10,317 bases of DNA from Scedosporium boydii (Eukaryota; Ascomycota; Sordariomycetes; Microascales; Microascaceae): contig NJFT01000440.1 of the NCBI GenBank assembly GCA_002221725.1, positions 1-10,317 on the forward strand, given 5' to 3'. Both the position numbers and the translations under genes were made by a program. The notes beneath the pieces were generated by a model. That model ran no database searches. It had not been told where the DNA came from and saw nothing but the letters and a program-made list of their open reading frames with translations. Shown here in pieces: positions 1 to 7,744 of this stretch. Numbering within the stretch: position 1 is the first letter of the stretch; each line of letters begins with the position of its first letter.

Positions 1-27
1 AAAAAAAGAAAAAAAAAAAAAAAAAAA
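1..27. repeat. A-rich low-complexity tract at the window edge
   Basis: The first 27 bases are almost pure A with one G. A T-rich stretch at about 58-86 follows. No tandem unit beyond the homopolymer is visible and there is no telomere-type repeat. It may be simple intergenic low complexity downstream of the minus-strand gene that ends at 107. Confidence 0.8.
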
Positions 28-106
28 CCTCGAAAACGTAGTTGTGAAAAGCTTTAGTTTTATTTTTTATTTATTTATTTTTTTTCCCCTTAGAGTTCCG
101 AAGAAC

Positions 107-519
107 TTATCCAAAGGGCAATGATCTTGGCGGCATTGCCCTCCATCCTAATGCCAATTCAGAAGCGGCTTGTCTTTGGTTCTCCTCAGCACTAGCCCCT
201 TGAATGTGACTCGGAAATGATGTCGTTTTGGCATTCTCTTCGCCTTTCCGAAGTTTCTTGCATTCGGTAGCAATGAATTCGTAGAAAAGACACCCATCGG
301 GAACGGCATGGATCATTCGTATGGTATCTACCCCGACAAGAAATGTCTCCTCCTGCGATTTGAGCATGGCGACATCGTTTTAGCAGTGTTTCTTCGTGCT
401 CGAGACAAAAACAGAGATTGGCGAGGCTCCACGACTTCGTATAAGTCGGCGTCATCTTCCGGGCGCGAAATGATAATGCCATCGCGATTATGGCACGAGT
501 TAGGATTTGAATAGTCCAT
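107..519 (-). pseudogene. Frameshifted hypothetical protein gene
   Basis: I do not recognise this gene. Two overlapping minus-strand frames look like halves of one protein. The upstream half starts at an ATG (517-519), with an in-frame TAA shortly before it; it begins MDYSNPNSC, is rich in Asp, Glu and Arg, and runs into a stop at about 328. The downstream half, open from about 378 to a TAA at 107-109, carries a Val/Ile-rich stretch (FLVGVDTIRMIHAVPDG) and then a Lys/Glu-rich tail. The join falls near 370-380, where one base appears to be missing after an AAAACG run. Joined, the product would be about 137 residues with no obvious signal peptide or membrane helix. A short unseen intron or an assembly indel could also explain the break. 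That the two halves belong together is inferred from composition and adjacency only. Confidence 0.45.
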
Positions 520-1163
520 TGGGTCAGATTAGGACAATGACTCCTGGGAAGCACAACCTACGAGAGGGTCCGCGATGGCTTTCACTCGTGCGTGATGATA
601 GGAATTGCAAACTTGGAATAGTTCACACATAACATATACCAGTCCCGAGTGAAGAGAGGATGAGGACGCGAAAGCTGTCGTAAGCGCCCGAAAATGCCAC
701 TGTCAAACAGGCCCAATTATGATCCCGGATTGAGCTTCCGTGTTCGCATCACCGATACCGCGCTGTTTGGCAGTGGTTTCGGAAAGGGTCGAATACGCGG
801 AACTCCGCTTCCTTTTGTGGGTCCCCGGGCGAGGCCGAAGCGGGTGCATGGTTCAAACATGGTTGTTTTTTTCGTCCAATACGCGTATTTGGGGATTTTT
901 AGGGGCATCGTGAAGTCCAAGTTCGGCTAGCCAAGTAAATGCAGTGAGACGGACTGACGGAGGCTGAAGCACAAAAGAATCATCTTGATGACGCGTAATA
1001 ATTACGATTTACTGTAACTTGAATCGTATAAGAATCCATTTTACAGCCCTGTCTGTTCTGTTCCGTCACACTCGTTGTCTGTAGTCTCGAAGAGAAAACA
1101 GGCTTAAGTGTCAATCAAACGAGGGAAACCACTATTAGCGCCGTCATCCGCAATTTCTGCATC
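520..1163. other. Gene-free stretch, probable 5' flank of the decayed membrane-protein gene
   Basis: No coding frame here is convincing; the open frames of 67 and 78 codons at about 694-930 lie opposite each other and resemble nothing I know. CCAAT motifs occur near 712 and 875, and an AGGGG stress-element-like motif near 900. With the ATG at 1164, this stretch probably held the promoter of the neighbouring gene. I see no repeat or RNA gene. Confidence 0.4.
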
Positions 1164-1328
1164 ATGTTCTCAAAGCTCTCCAACAACCGCTGGATCGGCA
1201 GCCACCATAAGACGCCTCTCTAGATCATCTACTTAATCCTAGTCTTCCTTGCAATTGTCCTCACTAGTATATAGATCAGTAAGATCTAGGGCCCTACTAC
1301 GAGATCTGATACTCTAGCAATTGTTATG

Positions 1329-1409
1329 GTATGTAGTCTTATCCCGTCCGCATTGAGCCATTAGTCCAACTACCAAGTATCTAATAAGAGGAGACCTCTC
1401 TACTATTAG
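1329..1409 (+). other. Relict intron 1 of the membrane-protein pseudogene
   Basis: It has a GTATGT donor and a TTAG acceptor and is 81 nt long. Removing it joins AIVM to GIKSIII across a codon boundary, which restores a continuous second helix. Its size is typical for filamentous ascomycetes. The splice signals have survived although the exons carry stops. Confidence 0.7.
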
Positions 1410-1627
1410 GGTATCAAATCCATCATCATACTCACCTACCAGCTTATTACTAGCTACATAGAGCAGTTTCATAAATGGGGTAGTCTTAAGGCCTATAAAA
1501 TCCTTGACTGCTTAGAGACTGTGTTTTAGTTTGCTGTTATCCTTAGCTTTATAGGTATATTGAGAAGGTGCCAGGGGCCAGCCTACGCTCTCAGTATTGT
1601 TGTAGCCCTTATTGGGATGATCTTGAT

Positions 1628-1695
1628 GTGAGTATGCATACCTGGACTGGAGAGCTGTAAGTTATACTTTTTTACTTATAAATTCTATCTGATAG
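1628..1695 (+). other. Relict intron 2 of the membrane-protein pseudogene
   Basis: It has a GTGAGT donor and a CTGATAG acceptor region and is 68 nt long. Removing it joins AT to G, making an ATG codon and carrying the last helix into exon 3. The codon is split after its second base. Confidence 0.7.
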
Positions 1696-1804
1696 GTGTC
1701 TCATCTCCTAGCTGGCCCTAATTGCAGTTCTCGATCACCGTTATTCCCGCCTGTACGGCGCTAAACAAGGTAATTTGTCCATTGACGTTAATAATTATCA
1801 GTAA

Positions 1805-2161
1805 ACCCGGTGACAGGGGGCTGATTCAGACTAGAGGCTTACTCTACAATGGAAGCTTGTTTTATTACTAGAGGCAATACATATCGCTCCAGGATCTGAA
1901 CTGCAAGTCTGTGAGGATCTCAAAGTTATAAAATATATCGTTTGTATGTGGAAAGCTGAAGGAATACTTCTGAGAATTAGATGTTGGTAGTTTGCAGGGT
2001 ACGATTTAGATCTCCATTAAGCCGCAGATGGAATCAATCTTGGTCTTTACTTTGTCCTCAGTGGTGACGCCGATGAGGGATATTCAAAATGTCTACTATC
2101 GTATGCGTGAATTGCATTGAGGAGAAAGCTTGGAAAAACTAGCTGTGTTCCGCTATTCCCC
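1805..2161. other. Gene-free, AT-rich stretch
   Basis: This lies between the pseudogene and the next coding stretch. A minus-strand frame at about 1871-2083 is open for roughly 70 codons except for one TAA at 2006-2008. It contains the protein-like piece GVTTEDKVKTKIDSICG, but it is too short and isolated to call. Nothing else is recognisable. Confidence 0.35.
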
Positions 2162-2458
2162 ATGGATTCTAGTGCAGCAAGGTCTCTAAATACTCCCAGG
2201 CGACAAATTCATCAAGAATTTTCGGATGCCCTCACAGGCTGGTTGGTTCAGGCCATCAACCACCGGCCACAGTTCCCCAACAACCTCGTTTCCAGTCTCA
2301 CTATCTCGGAGATACAAGAATGCCACGCTGAGCGGGAGCGTTACCAGGTGGAGGCGGAACTGTCCCACCTCGGGCTGGAAGAACAGGGGCATTATCTGGA
2401 GCAGCAGACAGCAAGACGCTACAGGATCTCGCTCACTATTACGCTGATCCTGTTTTAG
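2162..2458 (+). CDS. Hypothetical 98-residue protein or gene fragment
   Basis: I do not recognise this protein. From the ATG at 2162 the frame runs 98 codons to TAG; the frame is also open upstream to about 2117 but without an ATG there. Codons from about 2220 on end mostly in G or C, as expected for coding DNA in a fungus of this composition. The product has a Pro/Arg-rich start, a LTGWLVQAINHRPQFPNN stretch, then a Glu/Gln/Arg-rich, probably helical part (EIQECHAERERYQVEAEL). There is no signal peptide. The last 12 residues, after RRYRIS, turn hydrophobic, and the stop sits in a sequence that resembles a 3' splice site (CTGAT, then CCTGTTTTAG). The true gene could therefore continue in another exon, or this is a fragment. 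The opposite strand is also open (2186-2689). Confidence 0.45.
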   Translation: MDSSAARSLNTPRRQIHQEFSDALTGWLVQAINHRPQFPNNLVSSLTISEIQECHAERERYQVEAELSHLGLEEQGHYLEQQTARRYRISLTITLILF

Positions 2459-2720
2459 GTGTGTCAAAACGCTATTCTGCACGACTGCATTTCTAGAAAG
2501 TAGAATGTCGCGCACTATCCCATAGAGGAGAATGCACGTCGTCCAGCAGAGTGTCACAAGATGAGCCGCCGCAATGCTGGAGGCAGAGACACTGGTAGCT
2601 ACTTTCCCAAGACCTATTGAGGGGATCTGGCAGAGCAATTTAGACACATGTTCCTGAGTCCAACCGCATAATAGTCTCAACATCAACATTAAGAGCGTTG
2701 ATTAAGCTCAAGCACGAAGA
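2459..2720. other. Intergenic region upstream of the metalloprotease
   Basis: This stretch of about 260 nt separates the hypothetical frame from the protease ATG. No clear TATA box is seen. It probably holds the protease promoter and 5' leader. The minus strand is open here, but I could not support it as a gene. Confidence 0.35.
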
Positions 2721-3844
2721 ATGGCGCCACTTACGCTCGTTTTGTCGCTCATTTGCCTACTTTTCGGCGGACATGTCTTTGCCGGCAGTTCCATCTGGCA
2801 GCCTACTCTCGCCCCAAGAAATAATACCCTCGCGTCCATGCCGTCAACGCTGGGCAGGCGATACTACTATGTCAACAAGGATGAGCAAGTGACGGACCGC
2901 CAGTCGTGGGAGAACCGCGTTATTCGCTACTGCTTCAAGTCCGATGCTGCTACACAGGCAGCAAAGCGGCGGCTCAAGAAGTATCTCAAAGATGCGCACA
3001 AGATCTGGCTCTCCAATGGGCTCGACAGCAGCTTTCGGATCGAGGAGGTCAGCGACAGCGTGTGCACAAGCGATCGAAGCAATGTCCTTGAGGTGGCTTA
3101 TACCGGCGAAGACGGCAATATGGCGACCTATGTCGGATTTCCACAGGAGAACGTCGTATTTGAGTCGGGAAAGGGGCCCATGATGCGTTTGACGGATAGC
3201 ATCCAAATGGGTATGCTCGACGTGGTGCCCAACTTTGCGCACGAGCTCGGCCATGCCTGGGGATTGTACCACGAGCACCAAAATCCAAAGTATTGGGCGG
3301 GAGTTGCTGGCGCAGACGGCGGTCAAGTGTTTGGGCCCGGCAATCCTGGCGGTTGGAACTGCGCCACTTGAAGGATTACGCGCGCGTCGTGACGGGGCTC
3401 GTGACTCAGACCGGCGGGGGAGGTTACCGGACTGTAGCCCGCGAAGATCTGTGCCGTAGCTTCTCGACGGTGGCCAACAAGGGGTTCACCGCGGCTGACT
3501 ACCTGCCCATACCCTGGGTTGGCACGGCACACTCGAACGGGCATGGCGCGAACGATGTTGATTGGGAGTCCATGATGATCTACCCTTCGGGTGCTGGGGG
3601 TATTGAGACGGGCACGGGGCCTGTTACCCCAGAGAATGATCACCGGGCGCCGATCCTCTTGAAGCCGGATGGTAGTAGGGTTCCCATCAACAAGGCGCCG
3701 AGCACCCTCGATATCGCGGCCCTGAATGCTATGTACTCAAACGTTCCAAAAACCACTCTAGATCTGCTCAATAGTATGCTGAGGTTTCAGAAGGTTTATA
3801 CAGCTAGTAATTCGGGACCTTCTGGTGGTTCTGGGTGTTTGTGA
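2721..3844 (+). pseudogene. Secreted astacin-like (M12A) zinc metalloprotease gene with one frame break
   Basis: A secreted zinc endopeptidase of the fungal astacin-like/zincin type. The ATG at 2721 opens a signal peptide (residues 1-21, ending HVFA), followed directly by the catalytic domain with no long pro-region visible. The zinc-binding motif HELGHAWGLYH lies at residues 174-184 (3240-3272), giving three His ligands and the catalytic Glu175. The Met-turn SMMIYPS is encoded at 3569-3589 in a different frame. The first frame ends in TGA at 3369-3371, just after WNCA; the second carries LKDYAR onward at 3368 and runs to TGA at 3842-3844. Related fungal proteins have a Cys-x-Asn-Leu-Lys-Asp-Tyr type segment here, so a single missing base around 3365-3368 explains the break better than an intron. 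The tail ends in a Gly/Ser stretch. It is either a recent pseudogene or an assembly indel; everything else looks functional. Confidence 0.85.
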
Positions 3845-3961
3845 TGATGTTGGAGCACAGGTGGCGTGCGGGTGCTGGATTTGCTGGATTCTTATAATTT
3901 CAACTTCCGATGTTTAATGCGACTTTTGAATGTATCAAGGAGACTGTTCAACTAGTGCTAA

Positions 3962-5440
3962 ACTGATGCGGTCTCCACTGGTGGGCAAGATTGCTGGAGA
4001 CAAGGCAACATAAAGCAACTGATAGAAGCGCTGGACGAGAAGATGAACGATGGCGGTATCGTCATCTACAACGGCTACGCGCAGTTCTTCAACACCGAGA
4101 CAGAGGACTGTGCTAACCAGGCTTGGGCGTATGCCACGTTGTGGCCAGGCAATTCCGGCCTCACCATTGCGCGTCGCAAGGTCTTCAATGACCTTGTGGT
4201 CAAAATCAACGGCATCATCCGGACAGTTGTCGAGGAAACGGCCAGCAATCCCCAGTACAAGTGGAAGATTGGCTTCTCCAACTGGGACCCTTGGGTCTAC
4301 GATGGCGTTCAGGGCCAAATGTGCGATCCAGATGGAACGGGCGATTACCCGGACCCGGAGCAACCGGATCTGCAGTTCTTCAAGCCCGATACAAAGGTCA
4401 GCGACAGCGACATGGACCTCAAACGCAGGTGGGAAGAATACGGGCCCCTGGTTGAGAAGAGACGAGCAGCCATCGCCGAAGTCACCCGCCGCAACCTCGA
4501 GACAGAACTGTACAACTCGATTCTCTTCAATTCAGTCAACCCGGGAGCCGAGGTCAAGCACAAGCTCGACCGCCGCAACCCGACGCCGCCCGGTTGTCCC
4601 GGAGACACGGACGACGAGATCCAGCCGCCGTCCATCGGGCTTCCCGACTGGGTCGGCAAGAATTTCCACCCCAACGAGCGGGGGCACTACACCATCGCGT
4701 CGTTTTCCCTGCAGACGCTCGTCGACACGCGAGCCGCCGTTCTGAACCTCCAGCCGCCGTCGTGCGAGGTGCAGGACAGATTCACGTGCTGGAAAAAGGA
4801 CGGGTCGAAAGCGTACGCATCGGCGGAGAGGCTCAACGAGGACTACAAGGATTTCTGCGACCGCGTCGAGCGACCGGCGGGGCAATCCGGGTGGAGTTAT
4901 GAATGGACGTACCACAAGGGCACGCCCGACGAGACGCGGTTCCGCATCTCGGTCGCAGGCACGAGCACAGACTACGACAAGGGGGAGTGCCGTGACAAGA
5001 TGTGGGCCGTCATCAACAACTGTGATGGGAACGATCCGAATAACCCCATGAACTGGAAGTTTGGCGGAGAGTACGTGCACGGTGATTATACCTACGAGGT
5101 CAGCCCCAGGAAGAGCAACCGGCACTGGCCCGTGCCCAAGGAGGCAGGCGGGAATTGTAAGGGGTGGTACCACGGTTACTGGAGCAGCTATGTCATGCAC
5201 GGATACGGATGGGCGGACCATGACTTCGGACAGAAGACATTGATGGCCGAGGCCAGGGACTGCGTTGGTGGTGGGCTGTCGATGTGGAAGTTTAAGTATT
5301 TTGATCAGCCGGATAAGAATGGGAATGAGTGGCAGGCTGACTTTAATACACCAATTTGGGTGAGGCAGCGGTGCTTCAATAACAACAAGGCGCAGCTTGA
5401 TGCTGGTGGGTTCACTCATGGTTGTGGTGGCAATGATTAA
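3962..5440 (+). pseudogene. C-terminal part of a large fungal SGNH/GDSL-type hydrolase; N-terminal catalytic region absent
   Basis: The first ATG of the frame is at 4043, giving 465 codons, but family-like sequence begins earlier (CWRQGNIKQLIEAL, from about 3992), after a TAA at 3959-3961. The first half is the end of an SGNH hydrolase: VIYNGYAQFF, a WDPWV..GQMCDPDGTG segment, LQFFKPDT, and the block V histidine in NFHPNERGHY (His at ATG-residue 209, 4667-4669). The usual Asp three residues before this His is Lys. From residue 237 a second, Cys-rich domain follows, with SCEVQDRFTCW, a CDGNDPNNPMNWKFGG core and a Trp/Tyr/Gly-rich end, as seen in large secreted fungal members. Blocks I-III, including the GDS nucleophile, are missing; only about 120 nt separate this frame from the protease stop, too little to encode them. 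No signal peptide remains. A weak 3' splice site (CTGAT at 3963, AAG at 3987-3989) suggests it was an internal exon. I expect it to be inactive as an esterase. Confidence 0.75.
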
Positions 5441-5588
5441 CTTTAACGTACTATCATACACTCTTGCTATGTATGATGGAATGGGTAGATCTAATAGCTG
5501 TTTGAGCTAATAACCGTGGCTTTGTTCTATAACCTCGTCCTACTGTCGCCTCCCGCATACTCTATGGAGAGCACTACCAGCGCCCAAA

Positions 5589-5665
5589 TTCACAGCCGCG
5601 ATATCTCAGCTACGCAAGGGACTCGTGTCCTTCCGTGTCTCGGACCTATATGAACGGGCTGTGAA
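5589..5665. repeat. 9-bp inverted repeat with 59-nt spacer
   Basis: TTCACAGCC (5589-5597) pairs with GGCTGTGAA (5657-5665). The size invites a tRNA reading, but there is no T-arm consensus or plausible anticodon arm. It may be part of the 3' flank of the hydrolase fragment or a small mobile-element relic. Confidence 0.4.
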
Positions 5666-6084
5666 GATATAACTGTTACTAGCAATGCTCTTAAGTAGAG
5701 GAAAATAGGTTTAAGAGGGAGAATTTTTTTTTTATTTTTTTTTTTTTTTCCTTCCCTTCTTCCCAACGGCCTTGTCATCGCGAAGTTAGCCACAGATCGA
5801 CTCAAATTCAGGACGCAGGATGTCGGAGATTCGACGATCAACGGGAATCTGCATCGCACAGATTCATAACAGAGAAGCCAGAAATATATAAAAGTAAAGT
5901 TTAAAAAGAAAGATAAACGAATGATTTTCACGAAACGGCTCTTAAAACTAAAGGAATGACTGATTGGTCATGGCTGAGGATGTTCGCCTTCTAACACACT
6001 CAGAACTGTCTCCCTGTCTAAGTCTTCCTTCTTTTATAGTCGCAGCCCTTATGCCCTTATATGCTTGTAAGTAAAGTCTGGATT

Positions 6085-6169
6085 CGATAAGCAAGACTTG
6101 CGGGAGATAGATTAAGTGCATTGTGATAACTCATCTCCCAACACTATCGTTATCGCAAGAAGCTAATCG
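6085..6169. repeat. Nested imperfect inverted repeat
   Basis: Three pairs of short arms are nested in the same order. CGATAAG (6085-6091) pairs with CTAATCG (6163-6169) with one mismatch, CTTGCG (6097-6102) with CGCAAG (6154-6159), and GGGAGAT (6102-6108) with ATCTCCC (6133-6139). The centre is 24 nt. It could be a degraded miniature inverted-repeat element or a foldable transcript; no target-site duplication is evident. Confidence 0.35.
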
Positions 6170-6590
6170 GTAGACACACTATGCAATGGAGGAAGATTAA
6201 TAGAAGTTGGAGGGACCTTTTACATGATACCGTCGTAAGTGGCTCATAGGGCACTGCAGCACGAACAAGCCTAGTTAGCTGCAAGGACTATTAAATATCT
6301 TCTCTAAAGGAAGTGAGTCCGGATGAATGCTACCTGCAGGCTCAGCATCGTCATCAAGAAGCGGGCAGGGGGATATCACATGGCTGGACAACGGGGCTCC
6401 AACGCAACCTCTAGCTTTGATCTCCACAAGCAGCCTGAATCCTTCGGCTTAGCGACTACGTGGAGAGATACCAGATGTTGGAGTTTCTGGTCTAAATACC
6501 AAGATGACGTTGCACAAACGGGGTTGCACTGATCGTGTGGGGGTTGAACAAGAGTTTATAATATTAGAAGCGAGCGCTTTGACCGACCGC

Positions 6591-6853
6591 CGAGCTGCTG
6601 GTGCAAGGGCCTTTTGGGATACGGCGAGTGGGACTTGCATGGATAAGATCCTTCCTACAATCCTGCCTACGCAGCCTCTGTCGCCAATGGCATGACCGAC
6701 TTCGCCGTGGCGAAGAGTCCTGTAGTCATTGTTCGGAAACTTCAGGTGCGGTCTCGACTGAAGCTCTATGCCTTAGCCTGTCTAAGCGGCGAGGACGACA
6801 TCGCCCTTCTCGCTCCGATGGAAATCATGTGTGAGGCGTATGTCATGCCATGA
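6591..6853 (+). pseudogene. Relic of a fungal rhodopsin-like (PTH11-type) integral membrane protein
   Basis: Two frames carry consecutive parts of a family pattern. The first (to about 6647) has AFWDTASGTCMDK, matching the extracellular 'P..aFWD....G.C.D' stretch between helices. The second (about 6650-6850) has SVANGMTDFAVAKSPVVIV followed by RKLQVRSRLKLYAL, matching the 'N..tD..la..P..v..KLQ...r.Kl' helix and cytoplasmic loop. Cys-to-Asp spacing is about 20 residues, close to that in the family. One base appears to be missing near 6641-6650, where the second frame has a TAA at 6644-6646. After ALACLSG the match fades and the frame ends in TGA at 6851-6853. The flanking helices are missing or unrecognisable, so this is a fragment and not a working receptor-like protein. 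No splice sites explain the shift. The family call is from remembered pattern. Confidence 0.5.
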
Positions 6854-7150
6854 TTCCAAAGCAGTCGACGAGGATTTGATGGAAAGTGCGGTTGCTCGCG
6901 GACCGCCCCATTTGTTCCATACCTGGTGCTACCCATGGCGCCTCTTGGCAGAGGACTCTTGTCGCGCCCGCATGGGTTTCTCGGTTGTATCGTAGTGCAC
7001 TCGGCGACGAGGCCTCGCTGATGGCGATGGCCCCGCGCTCCTGGCCTGATAAACGACCTTCCCACCTCCGGTCGCAATAGCGTCGGTTAGAGAGAGTCTG
7101 ATAACATGTCGCCCCAGGGCATAGTCACTTCAATCATCTCTGCCTTTTGA
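6854..7150. other. Decayed or non-coding stretch between the membrane-protein relic and the secreted protein gene
   Basis: Open frames occur on both strands (6886-7080 plus, 6766-7077 minus), but neither resembles a protein I know. They probably reflect high GC. The part nearest 7150 should be promoter of the secreted protein gene. Confidence 0.3.
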
Positions 7151-7151
7151 A

Positions 7152-7158
7152 TATAAAA
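7152..7158 (+). promoter_or_regulatory. Probable TATA box of the small secreted protein gene
   Basis: TATAAAA lies 188 nt before the ATG at 7346, a usual distance if the 5' leader is about 100-150 nt. A 25-codon open frame (ATG 7162 to TGA 7237-7239) starts only a few bases after the box, so it is probably upstream of transcription start and not a translated leader peptide. Confidence 0.5.
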
Positions 7159-7345
7159 CCCATGGATCCCTTCCTTTTAGACGGCATGATGGATTCCGAT
7201 CTGCAGACAGCAGCTCAGCCAGTAGCCTCTGCCTCTTGACGCTCCTATACCGAAATAACATCAGACATGTACGATCACCCTCCTTGTCACCGACGCACAT
7301 CGGCCCTGATTTTGCTAAAATCCAGCGCCCAGACTCCGTGACAAA

Positions 7346-7744
7346 ATGTGGGTTGGCAAACACGTCGTCATTGCACTTCTAGCGGCACTATCCTTTAGGA
7401 TTAGTAGTGCAGTTCCCTTGGAGTCGACTTCTACCGCCGTCGATGTCGACGTCCAGCCTCTGGCGGAGACTGGCCCAGCACTCCTTGATAAGCGCGCAGA
7501 TTGGTGCTCCCCTACCGGCCTAGGCTACTGCAATCTTTGGATCATGAGCGAGAAGCAATTGACCACCACGGGTACAAGGACATTCTTCGAATGGCAAATC
7601 TACGACAGCTATTGCAACACAATCGGATCTGGCAAACTTGGGTACAATTGGAGCGGCTCCCTTAAATCTCAGCTGCCTTGGACCATCGAATTGGCAATAA
7701 CGCGCTTGGAATACAAGACTTTGTCGCTGGAGGGAGGTTTCTAG
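7346..7744 (+). CDS. Small secreted cysteine-containing protein with Kex2-type pro-peptide (effector-like); 3' end uncertain
   Basis: The ATG at 7346 has a good context (ACAAAATG). The product has a signal peptide (about residues 1-22, hydrophobic VIALLAALSF), an acidic pro-region, and a Lys49-Arg50 cleavage site (LLDKR) before the mature start ADWCSPTG. The frame stops at 132 residues with Cys54, Cys62 and Cys90, an odd number for a disulfide-bonded secreted protein. A SQLPWTI segment resembles a motif I associate with small secreted fungal proteins. Two extensions would each add cysteines: reading past the TAG at 7742 in the same frame reaches TAG at 7841 with one more Cys, while a +1 shift between 7701 and 7741 opens a frame to TGA at 8028-8030 with Cys at 7881, 7899 and 7908. 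The shifted frame looks more protein-like over 7750-7883. The gene is therefore probably broken, or has an indel or unseen intron, near 7740. Function is unknown; a role in host or microbe interaction is inference from architecture. Confidence 0.65.
   Translation: MWVGKHVVIALLAALSFRISSAVPLESTSTAVDVDVQPLAETGPALLDKRADWCSPTGLGYCNLWIMSEKQLTTTGTRTFFEWQIYDSYCNTIGSGKLGYNWSGSLKSQLPWTIELAITRLEYKTLSLEGGF

Larger units (their letters stand above)
1164..1804 (+). pseudogene. Decayed four-helix (MARVEL-like) membrane protein gene with five in-frame TAG stops
   Basis: The gene can be followed over three exons. Exon 1 is 1164-1328, starts MFSKLSNNRW and ends before a GTATGT donor. Intron 1 is 1329-1409 (81 nt, ending TTAG). 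Exon 2 is 1410-1627 and ends before GTGAGT. Intron 2 is 1628-1695 (68 nt, ending GATAG). Exon 3 runs from 1696 to TAA at 1802-1804. Both introns keep the frame. The translation of about 163 codons shows four hydrophobic segments, a GIKSIIILTYQ helix, a WGSLKAYKILDCLE loop and a cytoplasmic end with HRYSRLYGAK. This matches the layout of small fungal integral membrane proteins of the MARVEL-like type. Stops are at 1221, 1272, 1287, 1527 and 1709, all TAG, as expected from CAG or TGG after C-to-T change at CpA on either strand. The family call rests on remembered pattern; the gene model and stops are read directly. Confidence 0.78.
5441..6590. other. Gene-poor region with poly-T tract
   Basis: I can support no gene in about 1.15 kb. 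It contains an interrupted poly-T run at about 5726-5750, a TATATAAAAG sequence near 5885, an ATTGG (reverse CCAAT) near 5961 and two inverted repeats listed separately. A minus-strand frame (5590-5931) is open mainly because of the poly-T, which reads as Lys, so I left it out. Short plus-strand frames from 6323 on resemble nothing and may be decayed upstream parts of the rhodopsin-like relic. Confidence 0.4.

Noticed and set aside
694..930. Open frames on both strands (694-930 plus, 717-920 minus)
   Set aside because: Neither shows a recognisable domain, and the position suits a promoter of the gene starting at 1164.
2186..2689. Minus-strand 167-codon open frame
   Set aside because: Much of it lies opposite the plus-strand frame at 2162-2458, which has the better codon bias. 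The remaining part has a few hydrophobic stretches but no recognisable motif. It was not dismissed with certainty.
3327..3373. 47-nt GT..AG intron in the metalloprotease
   Set aside because: It would restore the frame, but the donor (GTGTTT) and acceptor (GAAG) are poor, no branch site is seen, and it would delete the conserved WNC..LKDY segment.
5591..5663. tRNA-like 7-bp stem with about 73-nt span
   Set aside because: The ends pair (CACAGCC with GGCTGTG), but there is no T-arm consensus, D-arm or anticodon arm, and the internal sequence does not fold like a tRNA.
5590..5931. Minus-strand 113-codon frame with an apparent hydrophobic start
   Set aside because: It is kept open by the poly-T tract, which reads as a Lys run, and by generally AT-rich sequence. 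There is no family resemblance.
6766..7077. Minus-strand 103-codon frame and plus-strand 6886-7080 frame
   Set aside because: The compositions are Arg-, Pro- and Ser-rich as in shadow frames of GC-rich DNA, and one lies opposite the rhodopsin-like relic.
7162..7239. 25-codon upstream open reading frame before the secreted protein
   Set aside because: Its ATG is only a few bases after the TATA box, so it is probably not in the transcript.
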